The position numbers were made by a program, and so were the translations under genes. 56,123 bases of DNA from Bacteroidia bacterium (GTDB lineage: Bacteria > Bacteroidota > Bacteroidia > UKL13-3): positions 1-56,123 of the forward strand of contig JAGVLJ010000007.1 of NCBI GenBank assembly GCA_020049855.1, written 5' to 3'. The notes under the pieces were generated by a model. It searched no databases, was not told the origin of the DNA, and worked only from the letters and a program-made list of their open reading frames with translations. Every line of letters starts with the position of its first letter. Position 1 is the first letter of the stretch. Shown here in pieces: positions 1 through 7,498 of the stretch.

Positions 1-1
1 A

Positions 2-106
2 GACTGGAAAGTATACGGTGAAAAGTATGGATATTATGGGTTTATTGATGGCTGGACAAGAATATCCCCACTTAATGACTGGATAAAGAGCCTTATAGAA
101 CAATAG
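2..106 (+). CDS. C-terminal fragment, possibly a trypsin-like serine protease
   Basis: An open frame enters from the left edge and ends at TAG 104-106, leaving 34 residues. The tail GWTRISPLNDWIKSL resembles the last beta-strand and C-terminal helix of chymotrypsin-fold proteases (typical pattern G-x-Y-T-R-V-S-x-x-x-x-W-I). The catalytic residues lie outside the window, so the family call rests only on this tail resemblance. Confidence 0.35.
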   Translation, partial: DWKVYGEKYGYYGFIDGWTRISPLNDWIKSLIEQ

Positions 107-438
107 AACAACGTACCATAACACACGTCTTGCGCCATTGCCGTTGACGGTCTAAAAATGAAGCTTTTATTTACGCATAATGTTTTATCTTAGCTTGACA
201 GTTTCTGCTACGCAATCGGCAACGAGCGCAAGGCGTGGGAACGTCAGGATGTGAAAAACTGCATTTCTCACTATAAAGTACAAAAATCGATTTCGTAAAA
301 TTTTAGCATAAGCGATTTGCTTGTGACCTCCTCCCGGTATTTCAGACAATCTGAATTAGAGTTTCCGGGTTTGTTGATAATGTTCAAGCATTGGCTCGTA
401 ACCTCGTTTTCTCAAGCGATCCAGTGTAACAGATTGCT
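107..438. other. Intergenic stretch with imperfect inverted repeat
   Basis: No convincing gene. An imperfect inverted repeat has arms at about 123-144 (core TCTTGCGCCATTGCCG) and 217-238 (core CGGCAACGAGCGCAAGGCG), about 70 bases apart; both arms are more GC-rich than the AT-rich spacer. On the minus strand a 28-codon open frame (443 to 356, MKQSVTLDRL...) starts at an ATGA overlap with the stop of the transposase-like remnant. I do not recognise it. Confidence 0.4.
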
Positions 439-567
439 TCATGATGGGGCTTTGAGCCACTGCCCGGCCTCACACAACCACTTTTTCAGGTTGTAGGCAA
501 TGGCTTGCTCTCGGCATAAATTTATTTGCCGATTGTATAACCCGTGTCCATATTCAGTTAGCTTCGC
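439..567 (-). pseudogene. Decayed transposase C-terminal remnant
   Basis: A minus-strand frame bounded by stops at 568-570 and 439-441 encodes about 42 residues containing REQAIAYNLKKWL. The AYNLKK-W pattern recurs near the C-terminus of several DDE transposase families (for example IS1182-like). No start codon or catalytic triad is present. Its upstream end overlaps the 3' end of the permease gene by 10 bases. I read it as the leftover 3' end of an insertion sequence; which family is uncertain. Confidence 0.4.
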
Positions 568-1907
568 TTAAACGGCCACTCCCTCTTAACCATAGCCTGA
601 TATAAAAACACCAGCACTCCAGAAACAATAAACGCAGCGGCAGCAGCAACAAAAATAGTTTCGGATGAAAAGAAAATAAACAACCACACTACAATGGCTA
701 TAATGGGAGGTAGCGGAAACAACCACATTTTATAAGGGAAATGTGTGTCCTTTTTGGCGTAATGCAACGCAAGCAATCCAGCACTTTGCCCAATGAACTG
801 AATTATAATACGCATCACAATAATGGCAGTGATTACTTCTTTCATTTTAAAAAGCAGACTGAAAATAAAAGCTACCCCGGCCAAAATAAGCAACGATATA
901 TGCGGAAAATGTTTGGTGGGATGAACTCTGGCAAAAACTGGAAAATAATTTCCGTCAAGAGCCGCGGCATAGGGCACACGCGAATACCCAAGCATAACCG
1001 CAAACAACGATGATACAGCAATAAATAATACCAGCACCGTAGCAATTTGGGCTGCTGCACTCCCGTAAATGATTTCAAAAAAAGTACTCACAATAAATGG
1101 CGAATCCTTGGCCTGTTGCCAGGGTATAACGCCCGATACGGCTGTTTGCATCAGCAGGTATAAAACGGCAATTCCGGCAATAGAAATAAATATACTTCGC
1201 GGAATGTTTTTTTGCGGGTGCTCGATTTCACCTCCTAAATGACAAACGTTGTAATATCCCAGAAAGGAATACACTGTTTTGATAGAAGCCTGCCCCAAAC
1301 CAAAGAAAAAAGCAGGGGTAAAATCCATGGCATCGGGATTAAATGTAAATGCAAGGTGAGCATTAAAATGAGTAAGACCCGAACCAATTAACCACAGCAT
1401 AGTGCCAATCACAATGGCATTCATAACTACTGATATTTTCCCAATGGTTTCTATTTTGCGGTAGAGCAAAGACGTTATAAAAATAATCAGTGCCCCCGAT
1501 ACCATTTTCTGCTCCATACCACTTAGCGGAAAAAGGTAAGTAAGGTACTGTGCAAACCCAATGGTGCCCGAGGCAATAACCAACGGTGCCTGAAAGGTTG
1601 TTTGCCAGATATAGAGAAATGAGAGCAGCTTACCCCACTTGTGCTTGCTATACAAATGCTGCAAAAAAGCATAACTTCCTCCGGCCTGTGGCCATTTAGC
1701 TCCCAACTCAGCCCACACACATCCATCCATAAATGAAAGCAGTGCACCCAACAGCCAGGCTAAAATACATTGCGGCCCACTCATGGCACCAATAACAAAA
1801 GGAATGGTGATAAATGGACCGATGCCTACCATATCAATCATGTTGATGGCCACCGCCTGTCTTAACGTTAACCCGCGTACTAAATCACTCACCGAACGAA
1901 TAAACAA
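558..1907 (-). CDS. APC-family amino acid permease
   Basis: A 449-residue integral membrane protein with about 12 hydrophobic segments, the normal size for the amino acid-polyamine-organocation superfamily. The N-terminus carries the glycine-rich unwound first helix (GIGPFITIPFVIGAMSGP, about residues 28-45), and a loop near residue 230 has GGEIEHPQKNIPRSI, the conserved E-x-P-x-x-x-I-P segment of these transporters. Expected role: uptake or exchange of an amino acid at the inner membrane, coupled to a proton or antiport; the substrate cannot be read from sequence. The longest frame starts at TTG 1907; an in-frame GTG at 1892 is another option. Divergent from the membrane protein gene at 2082. 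Confidence 0.85.
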   Translation of the reverse strand: MFIRSVSDLVRGLTLRQAVAINMIDMVGIGPFITIPFVIGAMSGPQCILAWLLGALLSFMDGCVWAELGAKWPQAGGSYAFLQHLYSKHKWGKLLSFLYIWQTTFQAPLVIASGTIGFAQYLTYLFPLSGMEQKMVSGALIIFITSLLYRKIETIGKISVVMNAIVIGTMLWLIGSGLTHFNAHLAFTFNPDAMDFTPAFFFGLGQASIKTVYSFLGYYNVCHLGGEIEHPQKNIPRSIFISIAGIAVLYLLMQTAVSGVIPWQQAKDSPFIVSTFFEIIYGSAAAQIATVLVLFIAVSSLFAVMLGYSRVPYAAALDGNYFPVFARVHPTKHFPHISLLILAGVAFIFSLLFKMKEVITAIIVMRIIIQFIGQSAGLLALHYAKKDTHFPYKMWLFPLPPIIAIVVWLFIFFSSETIFVAAAAAFIVSGVLVFLYQAMVKREWPFKRS

Positions 1908-2037
1908 AAAAACTTCAGTATAACCAACCCGGTAATCATCACCTGCAACGCATCAGGCTGTTATCGTCTCAGCTAAAATTTAATTGCTTCAAAAAGAGTA
2001 TTAAACTGTACAAAATGTAAAATATACTTTACTTTAT

Positions 2038-2053
2038 GTATAACATGCTATAC
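2038..2053. promoter_or_regulatory. Candidate operator palindrome overlapping promoter
   Basis: GTATA-ACATGC-TATAC is a near-perfect 16-base dyad 29 bases upstream of the gene at 2082. It overlaps the predicted -7 box. Because the operon encodes an XRE regulator, this is a natural candidate site for autoregulation; that link is inference. Confidence 0.35.
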
Positions 2054-2058
2054 CTTTG
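2051..2058 (+). promoter_or_regulatory. Bacteroidota-type -7 box (TAnnTTTG)
   Basis: TACCTTTG matches the Bacteroidota housekeeping -7 consensus TAnnTTTG and lies 24 bases before the ATG of the membrane protein/XRE pair. No clear TTTG -33 element is visible at the usual distance. Confidence 0.4.
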
Positions 2059-2081
2059 TTTCGTTATTAAACTAAAAACGT

Positions 2082-2567
2082 ATGCAAAGCATTTATTTAT
2101 TTCCGCACAAGCTCAAGCGTATTGGCTGGGTGCTGCTTATTCCCGGATTAATTCTGGGTATTCTGAACCTCTACTTTCATATTGAAATTCCCCTGAACAT
2201 GCCTCCACATGCAGACATTGATTTTCTGGGAATACACATACACCACAAACCTTCCTTGTTTGAATTCACTGACGGAAACTTTACCAATGAACTGGCCGGA
2301 CTACTTTTGATGTGCGGACTGATGTTTATTGCCTTCAGCCGGAGAAAACTGGAAGATGAATTTATCGCTTATATCCGTTTGAATGCGCTGCTCTGGGCTG
2401 TGTATGCCAACAGCGTGGCCCTGGTGCTTTGTATTGTGCTGATATATGGCGGAGATTTCTTCAGTGTATTAATTTACAATATGTACACCATCCCGGTTAT
2501 TTTTTTGCTGCGTTTTCAATACCTGCTTCACAAAGCATCAGGAACCAATAATACCGCCAGCGAATGA
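2082..2567 (+). CDS. Four-TM membrane protein of unknown function, paired with XRE regulator
   Basis: A 161-residue protein with about four hydrophobic segments (roughly residues 14-30, 68-85, 100-122, 127-145). A hydrophilic, His-rich stretch between the first two (IHIHHKP, about 50-56) would face one side of the membrane. I do not recognise a named family. The stop overlaps the start of the XRE regulator (ATGA, 2564-2567), so the two are translationally coupled. Small membrane proteins coupled to short YozG-type XRE regulators recur in Firmicutes and Bacteroidota; function is open. Confidence 0.7.
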   Translation: MQSIYLFPHKLKRIGWVLLIPGLILGILNLYFHIEIPLNMPPHADIDFLGIHIHHKPSLFEFTDGNFTNELAGLLLMCGLMFIAFSRRKLEDEFIAYIRLNALLWAVYANSVALVLCIVLIYGGDFFSVLIYNMYTIPVIFLLRFQYLLHKASGTNNTASE

Positions 2568-2764
2568 AAAACACATTGAAGGTACAGCGTGCCATTAAAA
2601 ACCTCACGCAGGCTGATCTGGCAGAGAAGGCGGGTGTAACCAGGCAAACCATTAATTCCATTGAACTGGGTAAGTATGTTCCTACCACGGTGCTGTCATT
2701 AAAACTGGCTAAGGTATTAGGCAAACCAGTTGAGGAACTTTTTCAATTGGAAAAAGGCGACTGA
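2564..2764 (+). CDS. Small XRE-family HTH transcriptional regulator
   Basis: 66 residues, essentially a single helix-turn-helix of the Cro/C1 type. The recognition segment ADLAEKAGVTRQTINSIE (about residues 18-35) and the following GKYVPTTVLSLKLAKVL fit the YozG-like group, a DNA-binding domain without a sensor domain. It overlaps the preceding membrane-protein gene by four bases, which suggests it responds to or controls that protein. A dyad over the upstream promoter (2038-2053) could be its site. Confidence 0.85.
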   Translation: MKNTLKVQRAIKNLTQADLAEKAGVTRQTINSIELGKYVPTTVLSLKLAKVLGKPVEELFQLEKGD

Positions 2765-2848
2765 GTAAAAACACAGCAGGAGGGAAAAAGGAAGTCAACC
2801 GCGCATTCACCCAAACACTTTATGACCGCTCCTTCTTCCCGCTCCTCT

Positions 2849-3142
2849 CTATGCTTCACCGGAAGGTTTATTCAATAGGTTTATGCGTTTAATATCTTCA
2901 TCGGCTTCAGCAAACAAACCTAATTTCAGATTGCAGCAGTAGTGTACAAAAAGAGCGTAGGTGTTTTGAGGTTCCTGTTGTAGTACCGCATTTAATTCGT
3001 CAAGTGCCTGTTCTAAATAGTCTGCCTGAATAAGCAGCTCGGCACGATTTAATACATTGGCTACATCAATTTTTGCTGCTGCGGGTGGCAGCGGATTGTT
3101 TAACCATTCAATCCAGGGTTCGTTTATAATAGATAGTTGCAT
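2849..3142 (-). CDS. Small TPR-like protein
   Basis: 97 residues. The centre (ADYLEQALDELNAVLQQEPQ, about residues 40-59) has the helix-turn-helix pattern of a tetratricopeptide repeat, followed by a second repeat-like segment. No signal peptide. It lies 27 bases downstream of the larger TPR gene in the same orientation, so it is probably co-transcribed and may bind the same partner. No specific function can be assigned. Confidence 0.65.
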   Translation of the reverse strand: MQLSIINEPWIEWLNNPLPPAAAKIDVANVLNRAELLIQADYLEQALDELNAVLQQEPQNTYALFVHYCCNLKLGLFAEADEDIKRINLLNKPSGEA

Positions 3143-3169
3143 GTTTTTAGTTGTTTTTAAATTGTTTCG

Positions 3170-3841
3170 TTAACCCAATACCGATGCTTCTTCGTCCCCC
3201 AGAGATAAAGCCTGCGAACGGTCTTCGTATGCTCCTCGCTCATCCAGCAAATGACGTTTGCACTCGCTGCGCAGCAAAAAAGCTTCCCTGTAATATGGTT
3301 GCAGTTCAATAGCCATATCTAAATCAGTGAGTGCTCCCTGATAGTTTTCTCCCGCATAGGCCAGCACCGCTTTGGTATAATAAAACCAGGCATTGGCAGG
3401 TTCCAGTTCAAGCGCAGCCTGTATCAGGTGAAAAGCTTCCATAGGTTTATTTAAAGCAAGCGCATACCGGCTGGCTTCATTCATATAACCGGCCCGTTTA
3501 AATCCGGATAAACGGATGGCCTGACGTATATAATGATAAGCACTGCGAAAATCCCTGCGCGAAGCATAATAGGTAGCCAGCCAGGCATCTGGCTCGTGCC
3601 AGCGGGGCTCTAAGTCTATAAGCAATTTAAACTCCGCTACCGCCTCTTTTTCCATGCCGCAGTACAATTTGCATTGGGCCCATTCAAGCATCAGCCCGTG
3701 GTCGCTGGGATTAGTTAAACACAGCAGCTGATAGCGATAAAATGCTTCGGAATAATTTTTTTTGTCCTTTAACTGGCGTGCCTCCTGCAGCAATGCCGGA
3801 GAAAAGCTAACGGCCGGATGAGCATAAGATGAATGTTGCAT
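3170..3841 (-). CDS. Tetratricopeptide repeat protein
   Basis: 223 residues made of about five TPR units: KKNYSEAFYRYQLLCLTNPS near residue 27, then repeats with the typical W/L-G/A-Y-F-A-P spacing up to about residue 210 (for example YQGALTDLDMAIELQP). No signal peptide or membrane helix is visible, so it is probably a cytoplasmic scaffold. The ATG at 3841 is 98 bases from the divergent WYL regulator start, so a shared promoter region is likely. Partner unknown. Confidence 0.8.
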   Translation of the reverse strand: MQHSSYAHPAVSFSPALLQEARQLKDKKNYSEAFYRYQLLCLTNPSDHGLMLEWAQCKLYCGMEKEAVAEFKLLIDLEPRWHEPDAWLATYYASRRDFRSAYHYIRQAIRLSGFKRAGYMNEASRYALALNKPMEAFHLIQAALELEPANAWFYYTKAVLAYAGENYQGALTDLDMAIELQPYYREAFLLRSECKRHLLDERGAYEDRSQALSLGDEEASVLG

Positions 3842-3939
3842 AACTTATAATGTTTTATTTGATAACAAAGTTGCGGGGTCAGACCGCAGTCTATTTGTGG
3901 TTTGCTTGGCGATGCAATTTTTTTTTCAAATCTTTGAAC

Positions 3940-4941
3940 ATGCCCGAAATCAAATCTTCGTCAAGGCGTTACAAGGTGATTGATTATTGCCTGCGCAAAA
4001 TGCACTACCCCACCAAAGAACAGTTGGCACAAAAAATACGCGATATGCTGGGCGAGCGCATCTCGGAGCGCACCCTTGAAGAAGATATACGCACCCTGCG
4101 CGAAGACGAAGGACTGGGCTACTTTGCCCCCATTAAATACGACAAACGGCACAAAGGCTACTGTTACGAAAACCCGCATTATTCACTCAGCAATATCCCA
4201 CTTAAAGAAGAAGAAGTGTACTCGCTGGAGTTTGCCGTAGGTATCCTGCGACAGTTTAAAGGACTTAAACCCGTAAAAGAATTTGAAGAAGCTGTTCAAA
4301 AAATTGAAAAGTATGTAAACCTGAGCCTGCATGCAGGAGATGCCGAATTTGACCAATACGTACAGGTAGAAAAAGGTACGGGAGAAAAAGGTATTGAATT
4401 TTTGGAACCCTTATTTCAATGTATACGCGAACAGCGTACCCTGAAATTGCTCTACCATAAATTTGAAGGCGAGCAGGCACAGGAATACCTGTTTCATCCA
4501 TACATGCTTAAAGAATACCGCAACCGCTGGTATATACTGGGGTTCTATCCAAAACGAGGGTATATTATCACCTTTGCTCTGGATCGTGTAGTGGGACTGG
4601 ATGCCCTTACCGAAATATTTGAGCGCGATAAATCGTTTCATGCCGATACGTATTTTAAACACAGTTTTGGCATCACAGTAGTTAATAACAGTAAACCCGA
4701 AAAAGTGGTATTGAAATTTGCTCCTTCGCAAAGCAAGTTCATCAAAACACAACCCTTGCATCCATCACAAAAATTTTTGAAAGAAACCAAAACCGAATGC
4801 CGGGTGCAATTAATCGTTGCCCTTAGCCATGAATTGCTGATGCATATTTTGAGTTATGGTGCCGAAGTGGAAGTGCTGCAACCCGATTCGTTGCGAAACG
4901 AAGTAGCCGCTCAGTTAAGTAAAGCTGCTAAATTATATTAG
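3940..4941 (+). CDS. WYL-domain transcriptional regulator with N-terminal HTH
   Basis: 333 residues from the chosen start. Residues 1-75 form a winged-helix-type DNA-binding region (YKVIDYCLRKMHYPTKEQLA, then ERTLEEDIRTLREDEG). The middle and C-terminus carry a WYL domain (YMLKEYRNRWYILGFYPKRG) and the usual C-terminal extension ending VAAQLSKAAKLY. WYL proteins sense nucleic acid or nucleotide ligands and control stress, phage-defence or metabolic genes. The frame stays open upstream to 3850, but that part looks unlike the family, so I start at ATG 3940 (MPEIKSS). The target is not evident; the divergent TPR genes are the nearest candidates. Confidence 0.85.
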   Translation: MPEIKSSSRRYKVIDYCLRKMHYPTKEQLAQKIRDMLGERISERTLEEDIRTLREDEGLGYFAPIKYDKRHKGYCYENPHYSLSNIPLKEEEVYSLEFAVGILRQFKGLKPVKEFEEAVQKIEKYVNLSLHAGDAEFDQYVQVEKGTGEKGIEFLEPLFQCIREQRTLKLLYHKFEGEQAQEYLFHPYMLKEYRNRWYILGFYPKRGYIITFALDRVVGLDALTEIFERDKSFHADTYFKHSFGITVVNNSKPEKVVLKFAPSQSKFIKTQPLHPSQKFLKETKTECRVQLIVALSHELLMHILSYGAEVEVLQPDSLRNEVAAQLSKAAKLY

Positions 4942-4974
4942 TTCCTTGTTAAAAAGAATGAGTGGGGAATACCC

Positions 4975-5094
4975 TTACCTGTTTCTTACCGGAATCCATA
5001 TTTCCTCTTCCGAATCAGGGTGATTGTTTTTATAAGAAGACCCGAGAATTTCAAACTGCGGCCGCAGTTCCCATTTGTTGCCCCAATCTTCTTG
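4975..5094 (-). pseudogene. C-terminal remnant of a GyrI-like/effector-binding domain
   Basis: A minus-strand frame of about 40 codons ending at TAA 4975-4977 reads as the tail of an AraC-type effector-binding (GyrI-like) domain: WGNKWELRPQFEILG, then HPDSEEEIWIPV. The P-x-S-E-x-E-I-W-I-P segment is typical of the last strands of that fold. Upstream of 5094 the frame loses all resemblance and no start codon is in reach, so only the 3' end of the gene survives. It lies directly beside another broken gene. Confidence 0.5.
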
Positions 5095-5123
5095 ATTACT
5101 CAAACGGAGGAGGCAACGAATAC

Positions 5124-5460
5124 ATGCAAAAAAAGACTGACAGCAGTTTGTTTAATGGAAACAGTTTGCAGGGAAACAAGCTTGGGGCTACTTTAAATGC
5201 ACAACTTTATCAAAACGTACCTAACCCATTTAATTCAAGCTCCACTATTGAATTTGATATTCCGGTCACCTGCAATCAGGCTTTTATTTATTATTTACAA
5301 TTATCAGGGAGAACAACTGAGGGCGTATAAAATTGATGCCCGCAATCACGGCAGTATTCAGCTAAAAGTCGGAGTATACTTTTACTCCCTTTTGGTTGAT
5401 GGCAAAGAAGCAGGAACCCAAAAAATGATTCTACCGAAGTTGGAAATATTCTATGTGTAG
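5124..5460 (+). pseudogene. Frameshifted T9SS type A sorting-domain remnant
   Basis: Two overlapping plus-strand frames together encode one recognisable C-terminal sorting domain. The first gives LNAQLYQNVPNPFNSSSTI (about 5190-5250), the hallmark start of a type A domain. The second continues with IIYNYQGEQLRAYKID, then GVYFYSLLVDGKE, to TAG 5458-5460. The frames switch near 5280-5300, so an indel broke the gene. Only about 100 codons remain and no signal peptide or functional domain is attached. The intact ancestor would have been a secreted or surface protein exported by the type IX system. Confidence 0.7.
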
Positions 5461-5461
5461 C

Positions 5462-5560
5462 CATGCTGAATTCATTTCAGCATCCCGCAACAAGGAAACA
5501 GATACTGAAACAAGTTCAGCATGACGGTGATGCGGATAGGGGGATGTCAAGACAGGTTAA
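5462..5560. repeat. REP-like palindromic intergenic repeats
   Basis: Two palindromic units in tandem: ATGCTGAA-TTCAT-TTCAGCAT (5463-5483) and a diverged copy, TACTGAA (5503-5509) with TTCAGCA (5515-5521). A third element near 5551-5570, with the core TTAAGCTTGTCGAGG, resembles a separate common Bacteroidota intergenic repeat. The composition and symmetry suggest dispersed REP-type elements. Confidence 0.5.
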
Positions 5561-5573
5561 GCTTGTCGAGGCC

Positions 5574-5606
5574 AAAAAAAATTCCGCATGAAGCGGAATC
5601 TTTTTT
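5574..5606. terminator. Bidirectional intrinsic terminator
   Basis: ATTCCGC (5581-5587), a 5-base loop and GCGGAAT (5593-5599) are flanked by A7 on the left and T6 on the right. It can stop transcription from both sides and is well placed to end the acyl-CoA dehydrogenase gene, whose stop is at 5651. Confidence 0.8.
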
Positions 5607-5650
5607 GCAAGGTAACTATTCAACTACCTAATTGCTCCTGAATGTTGTTA

Positions 5651-6790
5651 TTAGCGCAGCACTTCGCGAGAGATAACGATTTTCTGTACTTCGCTGGTTC
5701 CTTCGTAAATTTGGGTAATCTTGGCATCACGCATCAGTCGCTCTACATGGTATTCTTTTACGTAACCGTAACCTCCATGAACCTGTACTGCCTCGGTAGT
5801 AACAGCCATGGCCGTAGTGGAGGCAAACAGTTTAGCCATGGAACTGGCCAGTGCGTAATCCAAATGCTGGTCTTTTAACCAGGCAGCTTTTAAGCACAAT
5901 AAACGCGCAGCTTCAATCTCGGTGGCCATATCGGCCAGTTTAAACTGAATAGCCTGATGGTTTTTAATTTCGGTACCGAAAGCTTTACGTTCCTTTGAAT
6001 ATTTTACCGAAAGTTCAAAAGCTCCGCTGGCAATGCCCAGTGCTTGCGAAGCAATGCCTATACGACCGCCTGCCAATGTTTTCATGGCAAAGGTAAATCC
6101 GAAGCCGTCATCGCCTATTCGATTAGCTTTGGGCACCTTCACATCCTGGAACATGATGGAGTGCGTATCACTGGCACGAATGCCCATTTTTTGTTCTTTT
6201 TTTCCAACTATTACACCCGGCCAGCTTTTTTCCACAATAAATGCGTTGATGCCTTTGTGTTTTTTGTCGGGGTGTGTTTGCGCAATAACCAAATAAGTGT
6301 CGGCTGTGTTGCCACAGGTAATCCAGTTTTTGGTACCGTTAAGCAAATAATAATCCCCTTTATCTTCGGCTGTGGTGCGTTGGGAGGTGGCATCTGAACC
6401 CGCTTCAGGTTCTGATAACAAAAAGGCTCCATGTACTTTGCCGCTGGCCAATGGCACTAAGTATTTCATTTTTTGTTCTTCGTTGCCGTAGGTTTCAAGC
6501 CCCCAGCACACCAATGAATTATTTACGGATACAGCCACCGAGGTAGATGCATCAACTTTTGATAGTTCTTCCATTACCAGCACATACGATATGGTATCCA
6601 TTCCTGCTCCGCCATATTTGGGGTCAACCATCATTCCCATAAAACCCATTTCGCCCAGTTTGCGTATTTGTTCCATCGGGAAAATCTGGTTTTCGTCACG
6701 TTCAATAACTCCGGGTAGTAGTTCGGTTTGAGCAAAATCTCTGGCTGCCTTTTGCACCATTACATGCTCTTCGCTTAATTCAAAATTCAT
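5651..6790 (-). CDS. Acyl-CoA dehydrogenase
   Basis: 379 residues, the standard length of a homotetrameric FAD-dependent acyl-CoA dehydrogenase, which makes the first oxidation step of fatty acid beta-oxidation in the cytoplasm. Both family signatures are present: LLSEPEAGSDATS (about residues 123-135) and the C-terminal QIYEGTSEVQKIVISR, where Glu 363 is the expected catalytic base (position used by short-chain and butyryl-CoA enzymes). Chain-length preference cannot be fixed from sequence, though the short/medium-chain group is most likely. It stands alone, with a strong terminator downstream and 198 non-coding bases upstream. Confidence 0.93.
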   Translation of the reverse strand: MNFELSEEHVMVQKAARDFAQTELLPGVIERDENQIFPMEQIRKLGEMGFMGMMVDPKYGGAGMDTISYVLVMEELSKVDASTSVAVSVNNSLVCWGLETYGNEEQKMKYLVPLASGKVHGAFLLSEPEAGSDATSQRTTAEDKGDYYLLNGTKNWITCGNTADTYLVIAQTHPDKKHKGINAFIVEKSWPGVIVGKKEQKMGIRASDTHSIMFQDVKVPKANRIGDDGFGFTFAMKTLAGGRIGIASQALGIASGAFELSVKYSKERKAFGTEIKNHQAIQFKLADMATEIEAARLLCLKAAWLKDQHLDYALASSMAKLFASTTAMAVTTEAVQVHGGYGYVKEYHVERLMRDAKITQIYEGTSEVQKIVISREVLR

Positions 6791-6988
6791 ATTGGTTATA
6801 CGGTTAATGAGGTTGCGAAGTTAAGGGTTGCGACCAATCTGAACAAATGTACTTTTAGCAACAACTTTAAGAAGATTTATTTTGTAAGTAGCTGATAGCA
6901 ATAAATGCTTAGCCCCTTTTAGAAAGGTTGCACAAAAATGAAGGAGACTGTTTTCACCCTCCGGAAGCAATGAATTGAGCGGGTCTAT

Positions 6989-7438
6989 TTACGCTAATAA
7001 ACTTTTGAGAATGGCCGAAATGGTTTTTCCATCCGCTTTTCCGGCCAGTTCTTTCATGGCTACCGGCATCACTTTTCCGGTTTCGGCAGCAGTGATGGCA
7101 CCCGTTTGAGCAATAATTTGTTTGAGCACAGCGGTAATCTCCTCCTCGCTCATTTGCTTGGGCAAAAAGCGTTCAATCACGGCTATTTCTTCGCGCTCTT
7201 TTACTGCGAGGTCTTCGCGCTTTTGCTGCTCATAAATTTCCAGACTGTCTTTGCGCTGTTTGGCTAATTTTTGCAGAATTTTCAGTTCCGTATCTGCGGT
7301 GAGTGCATCAGTAACCCCTTTATCGGTTTGTGCCAGCAGGATGGCCGATTTAATGGCACGCAATCCACGAAGACTTGCTTCATCCCTTGCCTTCATGGCA
7401 GTAATTATTTCTTTGTTGATGGTTTCTGCCAAACTCAT
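6989..7438 (-). CDS. GatB/YqeY domain-containing protein
   Basis: 149 residues, the usual size of YqeY. It has the features of the family: an N-terminal helical bundle (ITAMKARDEASLRGLRAIKS), a central EEIAVIERFLPKQMSEEEI, and a C-terminal GKVMPVAMKELAGKADGKTI. The domain is the tRNA-binding tail also found in GatB of the amidotransferase and in GlnRS; the stand-alone protein is thought to bind tRNA, with an unclear cellular role. No operon partner: 60 bases separate it from the downstream end of the ComA gene. Confidence 0.9.
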   Translation of the reverse strand: MSLAETINKEIITAMKARDEASLRGLRAIKSAILLAQTDKGVTDALTADTELKILQKLAKQRKDSLEIYEQQKREDLAVKEREEIAVIERFLPKQMSEEEITAVLKQIIAQTGAITAAETGKVMPVAMKELAGKADGKTISAILKSLLA

Positions 7439-7498
7439 ATTTCAGTAATTTTAAAAGTCAAATTTATACAATCAAGCGGGAAAAAACGAAACACCGGT

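Noticed and set aside
3850-3939. Thirty extra N-terminal codons for the WYL regulator
   Set aside because: The segment is aromatic-rich, follows directly on the divergent promoter region and is absent from what the HTH-WYL fold needs; ATG 3940 gives a normal start.
4962-5120. N-terminal half of a 122-codon plus-strand frame
   Set aside because: It is antisense to the GyrI-like remnant and has no similarity of its own; only the sorting-domain part after about 5124 looks real.
6791-6988. Possible gene or RNA between acyl-CoA dehydrogenase and the YqeY-like gene
   Set aside because: No open frame of useful length, no hairpin with a T-run, no tRNA-like fold seen.
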